This document shows positions 26,501 through 32,717 of a DNA stretch of 52,708 nt, in pieces. The stretch covers positions 1-52,708 of the forward strand of contig CAIMAO010000036.1 of the NCBI GenBank assembly GCA_903838985.1, given 5' to 3'. Source of the stretch: an uncultured bacterium (GTDB taxonomy: Bacteria > Patescibacteriota > Minisyncoccia > Phycocordibacterales > UBA9973). Every line of letters begins with the position of its first letter. The first letter of the stretch is position 1. The notes under the pieces were generated by a model. The model saw only the letters and a program-made list of their open reading frames with translations, was not told the origin of the DNA and did no database searches. A program made the translations under genes and the position numbers.

Positions 26501-26694
26501 AACCATTACTTGTACCGCACTGGAGGGACTTTGAAACAAACCGTGCTGGAGTAAAGATCGCTATATCAGATTTATTATTTACAAAATTACCAGAGCCAAC
26601 TTATACAGAAAAAGAATGTGAGCTAAAAGGATTTGAAATTTATAATTTTGTTTATGAACATTTCCAAGACGTAGGTAGATTGGATTATGCTTAA
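23563..26694 (+). CDS. hsdR: Type I restriction endonuclease subunit
   Basis: 1043 aa. HsdR cleaves DNA after ATP-driven translocation when bound to HsdM/HsdS. The N-terminal nuclease domain has RRPDIVLFVNG followed by LFELKAS (PD...ExK). The helicase motor has Walker A HTQGSGKSYSM, DEAH and GFTGTPL, with motif VI-like QTIARANRV. The long helical C-terminus is intact. Full length with no frameshift, so the R-M system appears functional. The start overlaps the Shedu stop. Confidence 0.96.
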   Translation: MNPFNEDNLVEKTVIKLIKEIWGDSKCHINAYKDEDDLLLGRDNQGEVVLKKYLLPALQKINPTLPDDALAQAIDAITRDRSNLSLVKANQEVYKLLRDGVNVNVIQSNGDTTSERARFFDFEKVENNDFLIVSQLWVVGEMYPRRPDIVLFVNGIPIVLFELKASHKSLVDAYHDNLRDYKDTIPKLFWYNMGIIISNGIENKFGSLTAPFEFFNEWKKIEKEEDKPKTHLSTILHGICNKTRLLDIFENFILFEESKGGIKKIVPRYFQYLGVNLAFNNVVRRKDLDGKLGVFWHTQGSGKSYSMVWLSQKVLRKVTGNFTFVIVTDRTQLDGQAYDNFANVGVINETEVHAESISHLKELLAQDHRQIFTTIQKFQDISGPISEREDIIVMTDEAHRTQYDRMALNMRKALPKASFIGFTGTPLMADGEAETVKTFGTYVSKYNFSDSVRDGATVPLYYENRVPRLKNVNADLEQQLGQLMDKYDLDEDEEEKLEREYSNFYEIITREDRLDTIARDIVEHYVGRGYDGKAMVVSIDKKTTFRMYDKVKKEWDRYIAKLRMDLSRTTNEYEHEKILVKLEQHEKVDMAVMVSLGGNQNEIADMAEFGIDVLPIRERIIKGNLEEEFKKPNSNLRIIFVCAMWMTGFDVPNLSTLYLDKPLKNHTLMQTIARANRVADEGKKNGLIVDYIGVFKNIERALALYAANGVDEDDIIKSKDELLNDLKHSLKKVKEFLKVEEIELDPLLEAPSEQKLLLLEKYANTIIDQQEKKKEFLNLASDLQGVYRSVLPDPNAEDYYKEVTAIRVLASRIRDVGSQSIDVSQVKKDLEDLLDKSIQTGEYIISVHKKIKDLSVLDADALHTFFAGLDNKNLQVEAMSAELEQKITEMVKRNKKRAKFMERLVSLLQEYNTGAHDVDQLFDDLVSLAKDLSEEEQRSVKENLSEDELAIFDLLVKENLNPEEVASIKGATHELLINLKPLLVPHWRDFETNRAGVKIAISDLLFTKLPEPTYTEKECELKGFEIYNFVYEHFQDVGRLDYA

Positions 26695-26703
26695 TGAATA
26701 ATT

Positions 26704-27045
26704 ATGGAAAATAAAGATCTAGAAAAAATAATAAGTAAAAACAAGTTGGTTGGAAAAATTCACTTCGCAATTATTTTAGTAGATAAAAATATAATGTTTC
26801 GTGTTTTTCCTTTGTATATAAGATATTCAAAAAATGACAAGGTAATAGCTATTTTATTTTTTAGTGGTAAATTTGTAAACTCAGGTGAGTTAGTCATGGG
26901 ACTAAATTTAGATAAAAAACCCAAACTAACAGGATTTAAGGATGCTAAATTTATGAAGGATTCTAATCTAACTTATAGTTACATTTTTAAAGAAACAGCA
27001 GTTTCTAATAATTTTATTTCTAAAATAATTAAATTAATTAAATAA
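26704..27045 (+). CDS. Hypothetical protein, defence-operon associated
   Basis: 113 aa, basic, with several beta-prone hydrophobic stretches (HFAIILVDKNIMFRVFPLYI) and no clear membrane helix. It is not confidently recognised; a DUF5655-like fold is a weak possibility. It begins 9 nt after hsdR and ends 4 nt before the nuclease at 27050, so it belongs to the same transcription unit. Confidence 0.65.
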   Translation: MENKDLEKIISKNKLVGKIHFAIILVDKNIMFRVFPLYIRYSKNDKVIAILFFSGKFVNSGELVMGLNLDKKPKLTGFKDAKFMKDSNLTYSYIFKETAVSNNFISKIIKLIK

Positions 27046-27049
27046 TTTT

Positions 27050-27805
27050 ATGTCTGAATACTACAAACCAAATAGAGGATCAGCTTGGAATTATGGAGGC
27101 AAACAATGGAAACTGAGTCGTTCCAAAATTGATTTGTTTTTACAGTGCCCTCGATGTTTTTATATAGACAACAAACTAGGTACAAAGCGTGTACCAGGGT
27201 TTCCTTTTAATATAAACACTGCCGTTGATACATTGTTAAAAAAAGAATTTGATATTCATCGTGCAAAGGGAGAACAACACCCGTTACAGAAAGAATACAA
27301 GATAGATGCTAAGCCTGCACCTCATGAAGAACTAGATGAGTGGAGGAGAAATTTTGGAGGTATCAGACACGAACATGAAGCAACTGGATTGATAGTCACT
27401 GGTGCAATTGATGACTTATGGATAAATAGCAAAGGAGAATATATTGTTGTGGATTATAAAGCAACTGCTGGTGAAAATGCTATTAAAGAACTTAGCGACG
27501 AAAAAGAACATCACAAGGGATATAAGCGACAAATGGAAGTTTATCAATGGCTACTTCGGCAGAATGGTTTGAAAGTTTCTGATATTGGGTATTTTGTTTA
27601 TTGTACAGGAACAACAGATCGAGAGGCTTTTGATAAAAAAATTGATTTTGATGTAAATCTTATTGAATATAAAGGAAAGGATTCCTGGGTAGAAAAAACT
27701 TTATTCAAAATTAAAGAATGTTTAGAGAAAGACACTATCCCAAAGACAGGAAAAGACTGTGATTGGTGTGCCTATTGGAACGCTAGAAAGGAATTGGAAA
27801 AATAA
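27050..27805 (+). CDS. PD-(D/E)XK nuclease, Cas4/RecB-like
   Basis: 251 aa. LSRSKIDLFLQCPRCFY near residue 25 is the N-terminal cysteine-containing motif of Cas4/AddB-type nucleases. Asp in GAIDDLW, then EYIVVDYKAT, supply the D and (D/E)xK catalytic residues, and QMEVYQWLLRQNG is motif IV. The C-terminus has DCDWCAYW, which with the N-terminal cysteines could hold an Fe-S cluster. No CRISPR array or cas1/cas2 lies nearby, so a stand-alone defence or repair nuclease is more likely than a Cas4. Confidence 0.85.
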   Translation: MSEYYKPNRGSAWNYGGKQWKLSRSKIDLFLQCPRCFYIDNKLGTKRVPGFPFNINTAVDTLLKKEFDIHRAKGEQHPLQKEYKIDAKPAPHEELDEWRRNFGGIRHEHEATGLIVTGAIDDLWINSKGEYIVVDYKATAGENAIKELSDEKEHHKGYKRQMEVYQWLLRQNGLKVSDIGYFVYCTGTTDREAFDKKIDFDVNLIEYKGKDSWVEKTLFKIKECLEKDTIPKTGKDCDWCAYWNARKELEK

Positions 27806-27807
27806 TT

Positions 27808-28428
27808 ATGAAAAATAAAGAGGAAATGTTAAAAACATTTAAAGAAAATATATCTATAAATAAAATCTTTACAGATGAAAGCACCATTGATATTCCAAAG
27901 GATCGTTCAGACTTTATTTCTTATGTTGAGTTTATAAAATATTTTAGTGATTTAAAAACAATTACAAAGCATAATGTAATTATTGGAATTAATTTTACTT
28001 ATGGCTGGATGCCAACAATTTTTGACTTTCGATCTAATGATATAGAGTTAGTAACAAATATCTTAAATAAAGCAAAACTTGGAAAAATTCCACATGAAAA
28101 CGAATTAGAAATACTTAGGAAATGTTTTAATAATTCACTAGTTGGAACATCTAAGCTTTTACATTTTATAAATCCTAACATCTTTGCAATATGGGATAGT
28201 CGTGTTTTTCGTTATTTAACAAATCAAGAACCCCATTCTTATAGATTAGATAATTGTAAATCTTATTTAGATTATCTTGAATTTCTTAAATACTTAACAG
28301 AGCAACTAGAATATAATAGAATTCATAATTCTATTATTAAAAAAATTGGATATGAAATGACTAAATTTAGAACAGTTGAATTAATTATGTATTTAAAAGG
28401 GAGTAAAGATAATAGTTTAATAAAATAA
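27808..28428 (+). CDS. Hypothetical protein, defence-island type
   Basis: 206 aa, helical and soluble. The stretch LVGTSKLLHFINPNIFAIWDSRVFRYL recalls a helical motif seen in several uncharacterised defence-island proteins, but I cannot assign a family. It follows the PD-(D/E)XK gene by 2 nt and precedes the acidic microprotein gene by 3 nt, so the three are probably co-translated. Confidence 0.65.
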   Translation: MKNKEEMLKTFKENISINKIFTDESTIDIPKDRSDFISYVEFIKYFSDLKTITKHNVIIGINFTYGWMPTIFDFRSNDIELVTNILNKAKLGKIPHENELEILRKCFNNSLVGTSKLLHFINPNIFAIWDSRVFRYLTNQEPHSYRLDNCKSYLDYLEFLKYLTEQLEYNRIHNSIIKKIGYEMTKFRTVELIMYLKGSKDNSLIK

Positions 28429-28431
28429 TTT

Positions 28432-28563
28432 ATGGATGAAGAAACTTTTGAAATAGCTAAAGATAATGATTTAAGCTTTGAAGAGGCAGAACAGCTTCAA
28501 GAAGTTATTGACGATACAGGACTTGATGCGGAAGATGCATTAGAAATTTCGCAAGATTTATAA
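28432..28563 (+). CDS. Acidic 43-aa microprotein (copy 1)
   Basis: Too short for the ORF track. ATG at 28432, TAA at 28561-28563, starting MDEETFEIAKDNDLSF and ending ALEISQDL. It has 17 Asp/Glu and one Lys in 43 residues. A paralogue at 32549-32680 is identical at 31 of 43 positions with mostly conservative changes, so the frame is under protein-level selection. Three short helices are likely. Possible roles are DNA mimic, antitoxin-like partner or adaptor; the sequence does not decide. Confidence 0.8.
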   Translation: MDEETFEIAKDNDLSFEEAEQLQEVIDDTGLDAEDALEISQDL

Positions 28564-28574
28564 TAATATAGCTG

Positions 28575-28604
28575 TTGATAACTCGACTACACAAATTTTA
28601 TGAT
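28575..28604 (+). promoter_or_regulatory. Candidate promoter of the structured RNA
   Basis: TTGATA (28575-28580), 18 nt, TATGAT (28599-28604). A second possible -10, TATAAT, lies at 28639-28644, just after a CCTCT/AGAGG hairpin (28624-28638). Either would start a transcript upstream of the RNA fold. Confidence 0.4.
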
Positions 28605-28660
28605 CTAAGCTAGGATGGCAGAACCTCTAAAAAAGAGGTATAATTTCTTTACAAATTAAT

Positions 28661-28834
28661 AGACGACCTAACCCCTTAGAATTTCTAAGGATATGGTCGA
28701 AAGTCCTATCAAGCGTAAAAACCCCGTCATGGGTTCGCTTGATAGGCCATATTGGGAAACCAATATGAGAGGCTTCGGTCTCTGCCCGTGATGGGATTTT
28801 GCGTCTCTATCGGTAATTATTAAGACCTATCAAG
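28661..28834 (+). ncRNA. Unassigned structured RNA with pseudoknot
   Basis: A 5' hairpin: CGACC/GGTCG (28664-28668/28695-28699) around CCTTAGA/TCTAAGG. Helix a: CCTATCAAGCG (28705-28715) / CGCTTGATAGG (28736-28746), 11 bp. Helix b: GTCATGGG and the upstream CCC and AAAA pair with CCCGTGATGGG-A-TTTT (28785-28800), crossing helix a as an H-type pseudoknot. Two hairpins lie between: CATATTGG-GAAA-CCAATATG (28748-28767) and AGAGGC-TTCG-GTCTCT (28768-28783). GNRA and cUUCGg loops show the plus strand is the RNA. CCTATCAAG recurs at 28826-28834 before the next ATG. It matches no RNA class I know. Confidence 0.7.
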
Positions 28835-28840
28835 TACCTT

Positions 28841-29305
28841 ATGAACCCAGCAGAAGAAATAGTAAAATTTTGGTTACAAAATAAAGGGTGTTTTATGCAG
28901 TCTTCTATTCGCTTACCCAAAAACAAGGAGATAGACATTTTAGCTGTTGATGAGAATGGAAATAAAAGTCACATAGAGGTATCCGTTTCTGTGAGAATGG
29001 CTAATTACACATTAAATGCAACACAAAAGGCTAGAGAAGTTTATGAACATAAATTTAACTCTGTAAAAGAGGAGGTGAAAAATAGAATTGGCAAAAAGTA
29101 CCAAAAGAAATTCATTGCTGGTAATGTATCGTATAAAAATAAAGATATAACATTAGAGTTTACGGAGGAATGTAAAAAATTAGATATTGAAGTGATTCTT
29201 TTTAAAAACATTCTCAATGAAATTAGACCTTTATTGGGAACAAATTCTCATTTGAATTCAACGATTAAAGCTGTTCAACTAACAGAAGTTTTTGAAAGAA
29301 AATAA
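28841..29305 (+). CDS. Small restriction-endonuclease-like protein
   Basis: 154 aa. KEIDILAVDENGNKSHIEVSVSVR near residues 27-50 looks like a PD-(D/E)XK core (ExD...ExS), with the usual catalytic lysine of ExK replaced by serine. The nuclease call is therefore structural rather than certain. NEIRPLL with a helical tail ends the protein. It starts 7 nt after the CCTATCAAG repeat of the structured RNA and converges on the terL-like gene with a 1-bp gap. The RNA could be its 5' regulator, guide or antitoxin. Confidence 0.65.
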   Translation: MNPAEEIVKFWLQNKGCFMQSSIRLPKNKEIDILAVDENGNKSHIEVSVSVRMANYTLNATQKAREVYEHKFNSVKEEVKNRIGKKYQKKFIAGNVSYKNKDITLEFTEECKKLDIEVILFKNILNEIRPLLGTNSHLNSTIKAVQLTEVFERK

Positions 29306-29306
29306 A

Positions 29307-30371
29307 TTATTCAAACACATTTCGATTTGAATTATTAATGACGATCGTTTTTAAGTTAGTATCGTTAACAGTTGGTACGCTTATATGATATCCAAGTAAT
29401 CCAGCATGGATTCTATCTGCTTTTTCTTTTTTCTGCCTTATCTTTTTGTTTTGTTTTTTTACTTCTATATTTTCCGAATTATCATAATTCTTAATAATAT
29501 TAATAACTCTATTTTCTCCAATAGTTAATAAATATTCTCGTTTCCAAACAGCCTCGTCTGATATTGTTTTCTTAAGTTTTCCGATATTCGCCATTGTTTT
29601 AAACTTTTCTAGCCACATAATTTTTTCATTATCATCCAACAATGGATATGCTCTAAAAATACCATTCATCTTTTTTTCTTTAATTTGTTCTTTGAGTTTT
29701 ACAAGCAATGAATCTCCACTAATTAGATTTCCTAGGACAATTATTCTAGTATCTTCATTACCTAATGGAAGGATTTCACTCACAAAGCGGTTGTACATAT
29801 TTTCACTTATCTTTTTATCTTCAAATGAAAAACTATCTTCTAGATCATCACAGATAATTAGATCTGGTCTGTTAGCTCCGTATTTAAAACCACGTACACT
29901 TTGTTCTCGCGAAACACAAACAATCTTTGACCCATGATATTCAAGTTCCAAGGATAATTTTTTCCAAACTGATTCATTCCCATGAAAAGGTCCGAAGTCT
30001 TCTTTTAGTAAAGGGTTGTGTTCCAGTTCTTCTTTGATGTTTGCAAAGTGAGTTTTGGCTTGCTCTTGGGTTTGCCCAACAATAACAATAAATTTATTTT
30101 GTCTGGTACCTAAAATTGACCACAGAGTGTTTGTAGTATTCATTATTGTAGATTTTCCAGAATTTCTGAAAGCCATAATTGTTATTAATTTGTTTCTTGA
30201 ATCACGCAACAATTTAAACATATCTTTCTGAAAAGGTGCTAAAGGAAACTCCATATACTTACGCATATATATTAGGAAAAACCATAACGGATCTTCGTAT
30301 GCCAATTTTTGTCTCAATTTTTTATTCTGAACAATTAAGTCTAATTCTTTTTTACTTATTTCTTTTCCCAT
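29307..30371 (-). CDS. Phage terminase large-subunit-like ATPase, C-terminally short
   Basis: 354 aa. TerL proteins pump phage DNA into capsids. Here FQKDMFKLL, Walker A-like AFRNSGKST, Walker B DLIICDDLED and the coupling stretch RIIVLGNL mark the terminase ATPase domain. Typical TerL proteins have 450-600 aa with an RNase-H-like nuclease domain at the end. This one ends in a lysine-rich stretch and an unrelated tail with no visible nuclease acids. It is the last gene of a minus-strand trio and overlaps the TerS-like gene by 20 bp. No capsid or portal genes are nearby. Confidence 0.82.
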   Translation of the reverse strand: MGKEISKKELDLIVQNKKLRQKLAYEDPLWFFLIYMRKYMEFPLAPFQKDMFKLLRDSRNKLITIMAFRNSGKSTIMNTTNTLWSILGTRQNKFIVIVGQTQEQAKTHFANIKEELEHNPLLKEDFGPFHGNESVWKKLSLELEYHGSKIVCVSREQSVRGFKYGANRPDLIICDDLEDSFSFEDKKISENMYNRFVSEILPLGNEDTRIIVLGNLISGDSLLVKLKEQIKEKKMNGIFRAYPLLDDNEKIMWLEKFKTMANIGKLKKTISDEAVWKREYLLTIGENRVINIIKNYDNSENIEVKKQNKKIRQKKEKADRIHAGLLGYHISVPTVNDTNLKTIVINNSNRNVFE

Positions 30372-30777
30372 AATTTTTTATACCTCCAGTAGAAAAAGTC
30401 AAAGCTTTCCTAAAGAGCTTTTCTTCTCGAGGATTTAGATCAACATCAATAGGTCTAACTGTGTCAATTTTATACTTACTACCATAGATTGGGTGGTGAT
30501 GTTTTAACCATGTGGTAATAGCTGGCATTTTCTTTTCTCTAATAAGCTGGATAATTTGCGATTCACTCATGTCATTGATAAATTCAAAACCTTGAGCAAG
30601 TGAAGCTTCAGTTTGTCGAAGAAAATTAATATCTTCTTTTCTCCAACGGTAATATGTAGCTCTGCTAACACCAGCTTTCTTGCAAGCTACTTGGATAATC
30701 GGCATCTCCTTGAGAGTTTCAAGGAGTGCCAATTTATCTTTTTCAGTTCTCTCTTCAATAGTTGGATCAGTTTCCAT
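30352..30777 (-). CDS. Terminase small-subunit-like HTH protein
   Basis: 141 aa. The helix-turn-helix ACKKAGVSRATYYRWRKED near residues 32-50, then a helical middle and a basic tail, resemble small terminase or phBC6A51-like DNA-binding proteins encoded before terL. It overlaps both neighbours (11 bp with the methyltransferase, 20 bp with terL), which suggests coupled translation as in phage packaging operons. A transposase-type regulator with a similar HTH is the alternative. Confidence 0.75.
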   Translation of the reverse strand: METDPTIEERTEKDKLALLETLKEMPIIQVACKKAGVSRATYYRWRKEDINFLRQTEASLAQGFEFINDMSESQIIQLIREKKMPAITTWLKHHHPIYGSKYKIDTVRPIDVDLNPREEKLFRKALTFSTGGIKNYGKRNK

Positions 30778-32098
30778 ATATTTTCTTTGCAGTTAATCCT
30801 GTAAATTTTTCCCATCTTTTTAGAATAACTTCTGTGTAGACTGGAGACTTTTCCATAAGATAACAACGGCGATGCATCTTAATTGAGGCAATTAAAGTGG
30901 ATCCTGAGCCTCCAAATGGCTCAACAATGAGATCATCTCGTTTGGTGAGTACTTTGATATATGGGATGAGAATTTCAAGGGGTTTGGTGCCGAAAATAAT
31001 TGCTTGACCAGAACTTTTTTCATCGGATGCTTTAAATTCGATAAAGTCAGTTGGACAATACTTTTTTCCTTTACCATAGCTTTCCCAATGTGGACGACCT
31101 GAAGTTGCAAATAAAGCTGTTTCATAATCTGTCTGCAATAACTCATCTGATTCAGGTTCTTCGTTCAATTCGATCTTTCCCGAAGTACCAAGCATAGCAA
31201 AATCATATTTGTTGAAGAATTTATATTTTGCTGAGAAACCTTGAACACGATTAGGTAGATGCCACACAACTGTGTTTCTATACTTCCAGTGTTTTTCCAA
31301 TTCATTCCAAATAGTACGAAGATTTTTAGGATTTTCGTATATCATGATTGAAAAATCTTCTTTCTGAATTTTTGCAATATTTGCCATCCATAATTCAGTA
31401 AAGTTATCAGGTAAAGATTCTGTACCTAAATAAATACGATCACGCTTTAATCCAAATCCTTCAGTTACTTTTCCATTTTTTTTCTTTTTACCGTTAAGGT
31501 AATCAAGAATGTAAGGCGGATCAGTTAGACACATATCTGCTTTTTCATTTTCCATTAGTTTAATGATGTCTGTTTCGGACATTGAGTCTCCACACATCAC
31601 TCTTGACCCATCAAGTTCATAAACATCGCCCTCTTTCACATTTATCTGATCTATCTTCAACTTTTTCAATTCGTTGTTGAGATCAAATTCTTCTGGTGTA
31701 GGTTCTAACTCAAAAATTGAATCAAGGTCTTCGCTAGAAAAACCAATATCTGATAAGAATGTCTCATCAAACGTTTTAAGAATATCCCAATCAAATTCGC
31801 CAGTGTTTTTGTTTAAACGAATATTCAATTCTTTCTCTTTTTCAATATCGGGAATATTAATATAGACTACTGGTACATTTTCTATACCTAGTTCTTTTAT
31901 TACCGACAACCTAAAGTGTCCACCGATAACAATATTTTTTCTTTCTTCTGCAGAGTTTACTAGAAGCGGATCAACGATTCCATATTTTCTAATACTTTCT
32001 TTTAATTGATTTTCTGCTTCTTTATCCCACTTGCGGGGATTGTAATCTGAGGCTTGGAGATCGTTTACAGATACGTACACAATATTTAATTTATCCAT
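30767..32098 (-). CDS. ParB-nuclease-domain/DNA methyltransferase fusion
   Basis: 443 aa. The N-terminal ParB-like domain (LQASDYNPRKWD, IVIGGHFRLSVIKELG; residues about 1-110) is fused to a beta-class amino-methyltransferase with catalytic motif DPPY near residue 193 and SAM-binding EPFGGSGSTLIA near the C-terminus. Such ParB-MTases are common in phages and integrated elements, usually next to terminase genes as here. It is the first gene of the minus-strand trio, behind a 450-bp regulatory gap with a minus-strand terminator hairpin. No partner restriction enzyme is evident, so it may protect the element or mark DNA. Confidence 0.93.
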   Translation of the reverse strand: MDKLNIVYVSVNDLQASDYNPRKWDKEAENQLKESIRKYGIVDPLLVNSAEERKNIVIGGHFRLSVIKELGIENVPVVYINIPDIEKEKELNIRLNKNTGEFDWDILKTFDETFLSDIGFSSEDLDSIFELEPTPEEFDLNNELKKLKIDQINVKEGDVYELDGSRVMCGDSMSETDIIKLMENEKADMCLTDPPYILDYLNGKKKKNGKVTEGFGLKRDRIYLGTESLPDNFTELWMANIAKIQKEDFSIMIYENPKNLRTIWNELEKHWKYRNTVVWHLPNRVQGFSAKYKFFNKYDFAMLGTSGKIELNEEPESDELLQTDYETALFATSGRPHWESYGKGKKYCPTDFIEFKASDEKSSGQAIIFGTKPLEILIPYIKVLTKRDDLIVEPFGGSGSTLIASIKMHRRCYLMEKSPVYTEVILKRWEKFTGLTAKKIYGN

Positions 32099-32123
32099 AA
32101 TTTTAAATTATAAATTAGCTATT

Positions 32124-32161
32124 AAAAAAACAGACCATTCACATACGTGTTGGTCTGTTTT
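32124..32161 (-). terminator. Terminator or attenuator in front of the ParB-methyltransferase gene
   Basis: AAAACAGACC (32127-32136) / GGTCTGTTTT (32152-32161). On the minus strand the stem is followed by seven T, so RNA coming from the right would stop just before the methyltransferase start at 32098. Its loop contains CACATACGTG, close to the palindrome at 32198-32209. Confidence 0.65.
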
Positions 32162-32465
32162 AGGAGAATTAAAAACTCAACTAAAATAACAAACTAATCA
32201 CATATGTGAAATGTTTATTACTTCAGCAAAATTTTTATCTTCACCTGATTCGCTTTTAGTGTCTACCGTTAAATTCAGATAGCCTTTACGAATTTTTGAT
32301 AATAGAATTTAAAAAAGTGCTTGACTCTACGATTGTTGGAGAGTGAGAATTATTCAGCTCATTACTTTTCCTTCAGTTGGACGTGTACGGGCTTGTTCAC
32401 ACCTACAAAGCCAAAGTGAGACTGTAATAGATTTCTCAAGATACTTATTAATTAATTGGTGCTAT

Positions 32466-32486
32466 TTACAGTAATATTTACTGTAA
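32466..32486. promoter_or_regulatory. Operator-like perfect inverted repeat
   Basis: TTACAGTAA-tat-TTACTGTAA, two 9-bp arms, between the divergent promoters. It would lie just inside the minus-strand transcript and upstream of the plus-strand one, a good place for a dimeric repressor. Confidence 0.5.
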
Positions 32487-32535
32487 TATACCTGTAGTAT
32501 ATCACATTTTTGACTCTTTTTCAACAAAAGAGTGG

Positions 32536-32541
32536 TAAAAT
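32536..32541 (+). promoter_or_regulatory. Leaderless promoter of microprotein copy 2
   Basis: TGGTAAAAT with the hexamer at 32536-32541, 7 nt before the ATG at 32549. An overlapping TATAAT follows. Confidence 0.5.
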
Positions 32542-32548
32542 ATAATAT

Positions 32549-32680
32549 ATGGATGAAGAAACATTTGAGCTGGCTAAAGAAAATGATTTAAGTTTAGGTG
32601 AAGCAGAAGAGCTTCAAGAATTTATAGATGACACTGGGCTTGAAGGTGATGAGGCTTTGGAAGTTTGGCAAGATTTATAA
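32549..32680 (+). CDS. Acidic 43-aa microprotein (copy 2)
   Basis: Below track length. ATG at 32549, TAA at 32678-32680, starting MDEETFELAKENDLSL and ending ALEVWQDL. It has 17 acidic and one basic residue and 31 of 43 identities to copy 1 at 28432. Differences such as I/L, D/E and V/F keep the physical character. Unlike copy 1, which is embedded in the defence operon, this copy has its own promoter downstream of an operator-like palindrome and sits before the FtsK-gamma gene. It could be a regulator or inhibitor of the element. Confidence 0.8.
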   Translation: MDEETFELAKENDLSLGEAEELQEFIDDTGLEGDEALEVWQDL

Positions 32681-32705
32681 GATAGTACTTTTTATTAGGT
32701 GTTGA

Positions 32706-32711
32706 TATAAT
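32706..32711 (+). promoter_or_regulatory. Leaderless promoter of the FtsK-gamma gene
   Basis: TATAAT followed by exactly 6 nt and the ATG at 32718. Confidence 0.55.
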
Positions 32712-32717
32712 AAAAAT

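Larger units (their letters stand above)
32099..32548. other. 450-bp regulatory gap between methyltransferase and microprotein genes
   Basis: No gene of track size lies here. It holds a terminator hairpin facing the methyltransferase (32124-32161), palindrome TCACATATGTGA (32198-32209), inverted repeats TTACAGTAA/TTACTGTAA (32466-32486) and ACTCTTTT/AAAAGAGT (32513-32533), a possible minus-strand extended -10 TGATATACT (32504-32496), and the plus-strand promoter of the microprotein. A 36-codon minus-strand frame without an ATG (about 32308-32198) is also open. It looks like a divergent control region with a minus-strand leader RNA. Confidence 0.5.

Noticed and set aside
27050-27805. CRISPR-Cas locus (Cas4-like gene)
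   Set aside because: No repeat array and no cas1, cas2 or effector genes were found on either strand.
28661-28834. RNase P RNA or tmRNA identity for the structured RNA (GAAAGTCC looks like the RNase P CR-I motif)
   Set aside because: The partner CR-V sequence (ACAGAA...), the length of over 300 nt and the P4 pairing are missing. There is no tRNA-like domain or tag frame for a tmRNA.
28661-29305. HEARO/omega RNA of an IscB or TnpB element
   Set aside because: No RuvC/HNH nuclease is encoded next to it; the neighbour is a 154-aa PD-(D/E)XK-like protein.
29307-32098. Intact prophage
   Set aside because: Only packaging-type and methyltransferase genes are present; there are no portal, capsid, tail or lysis genes.
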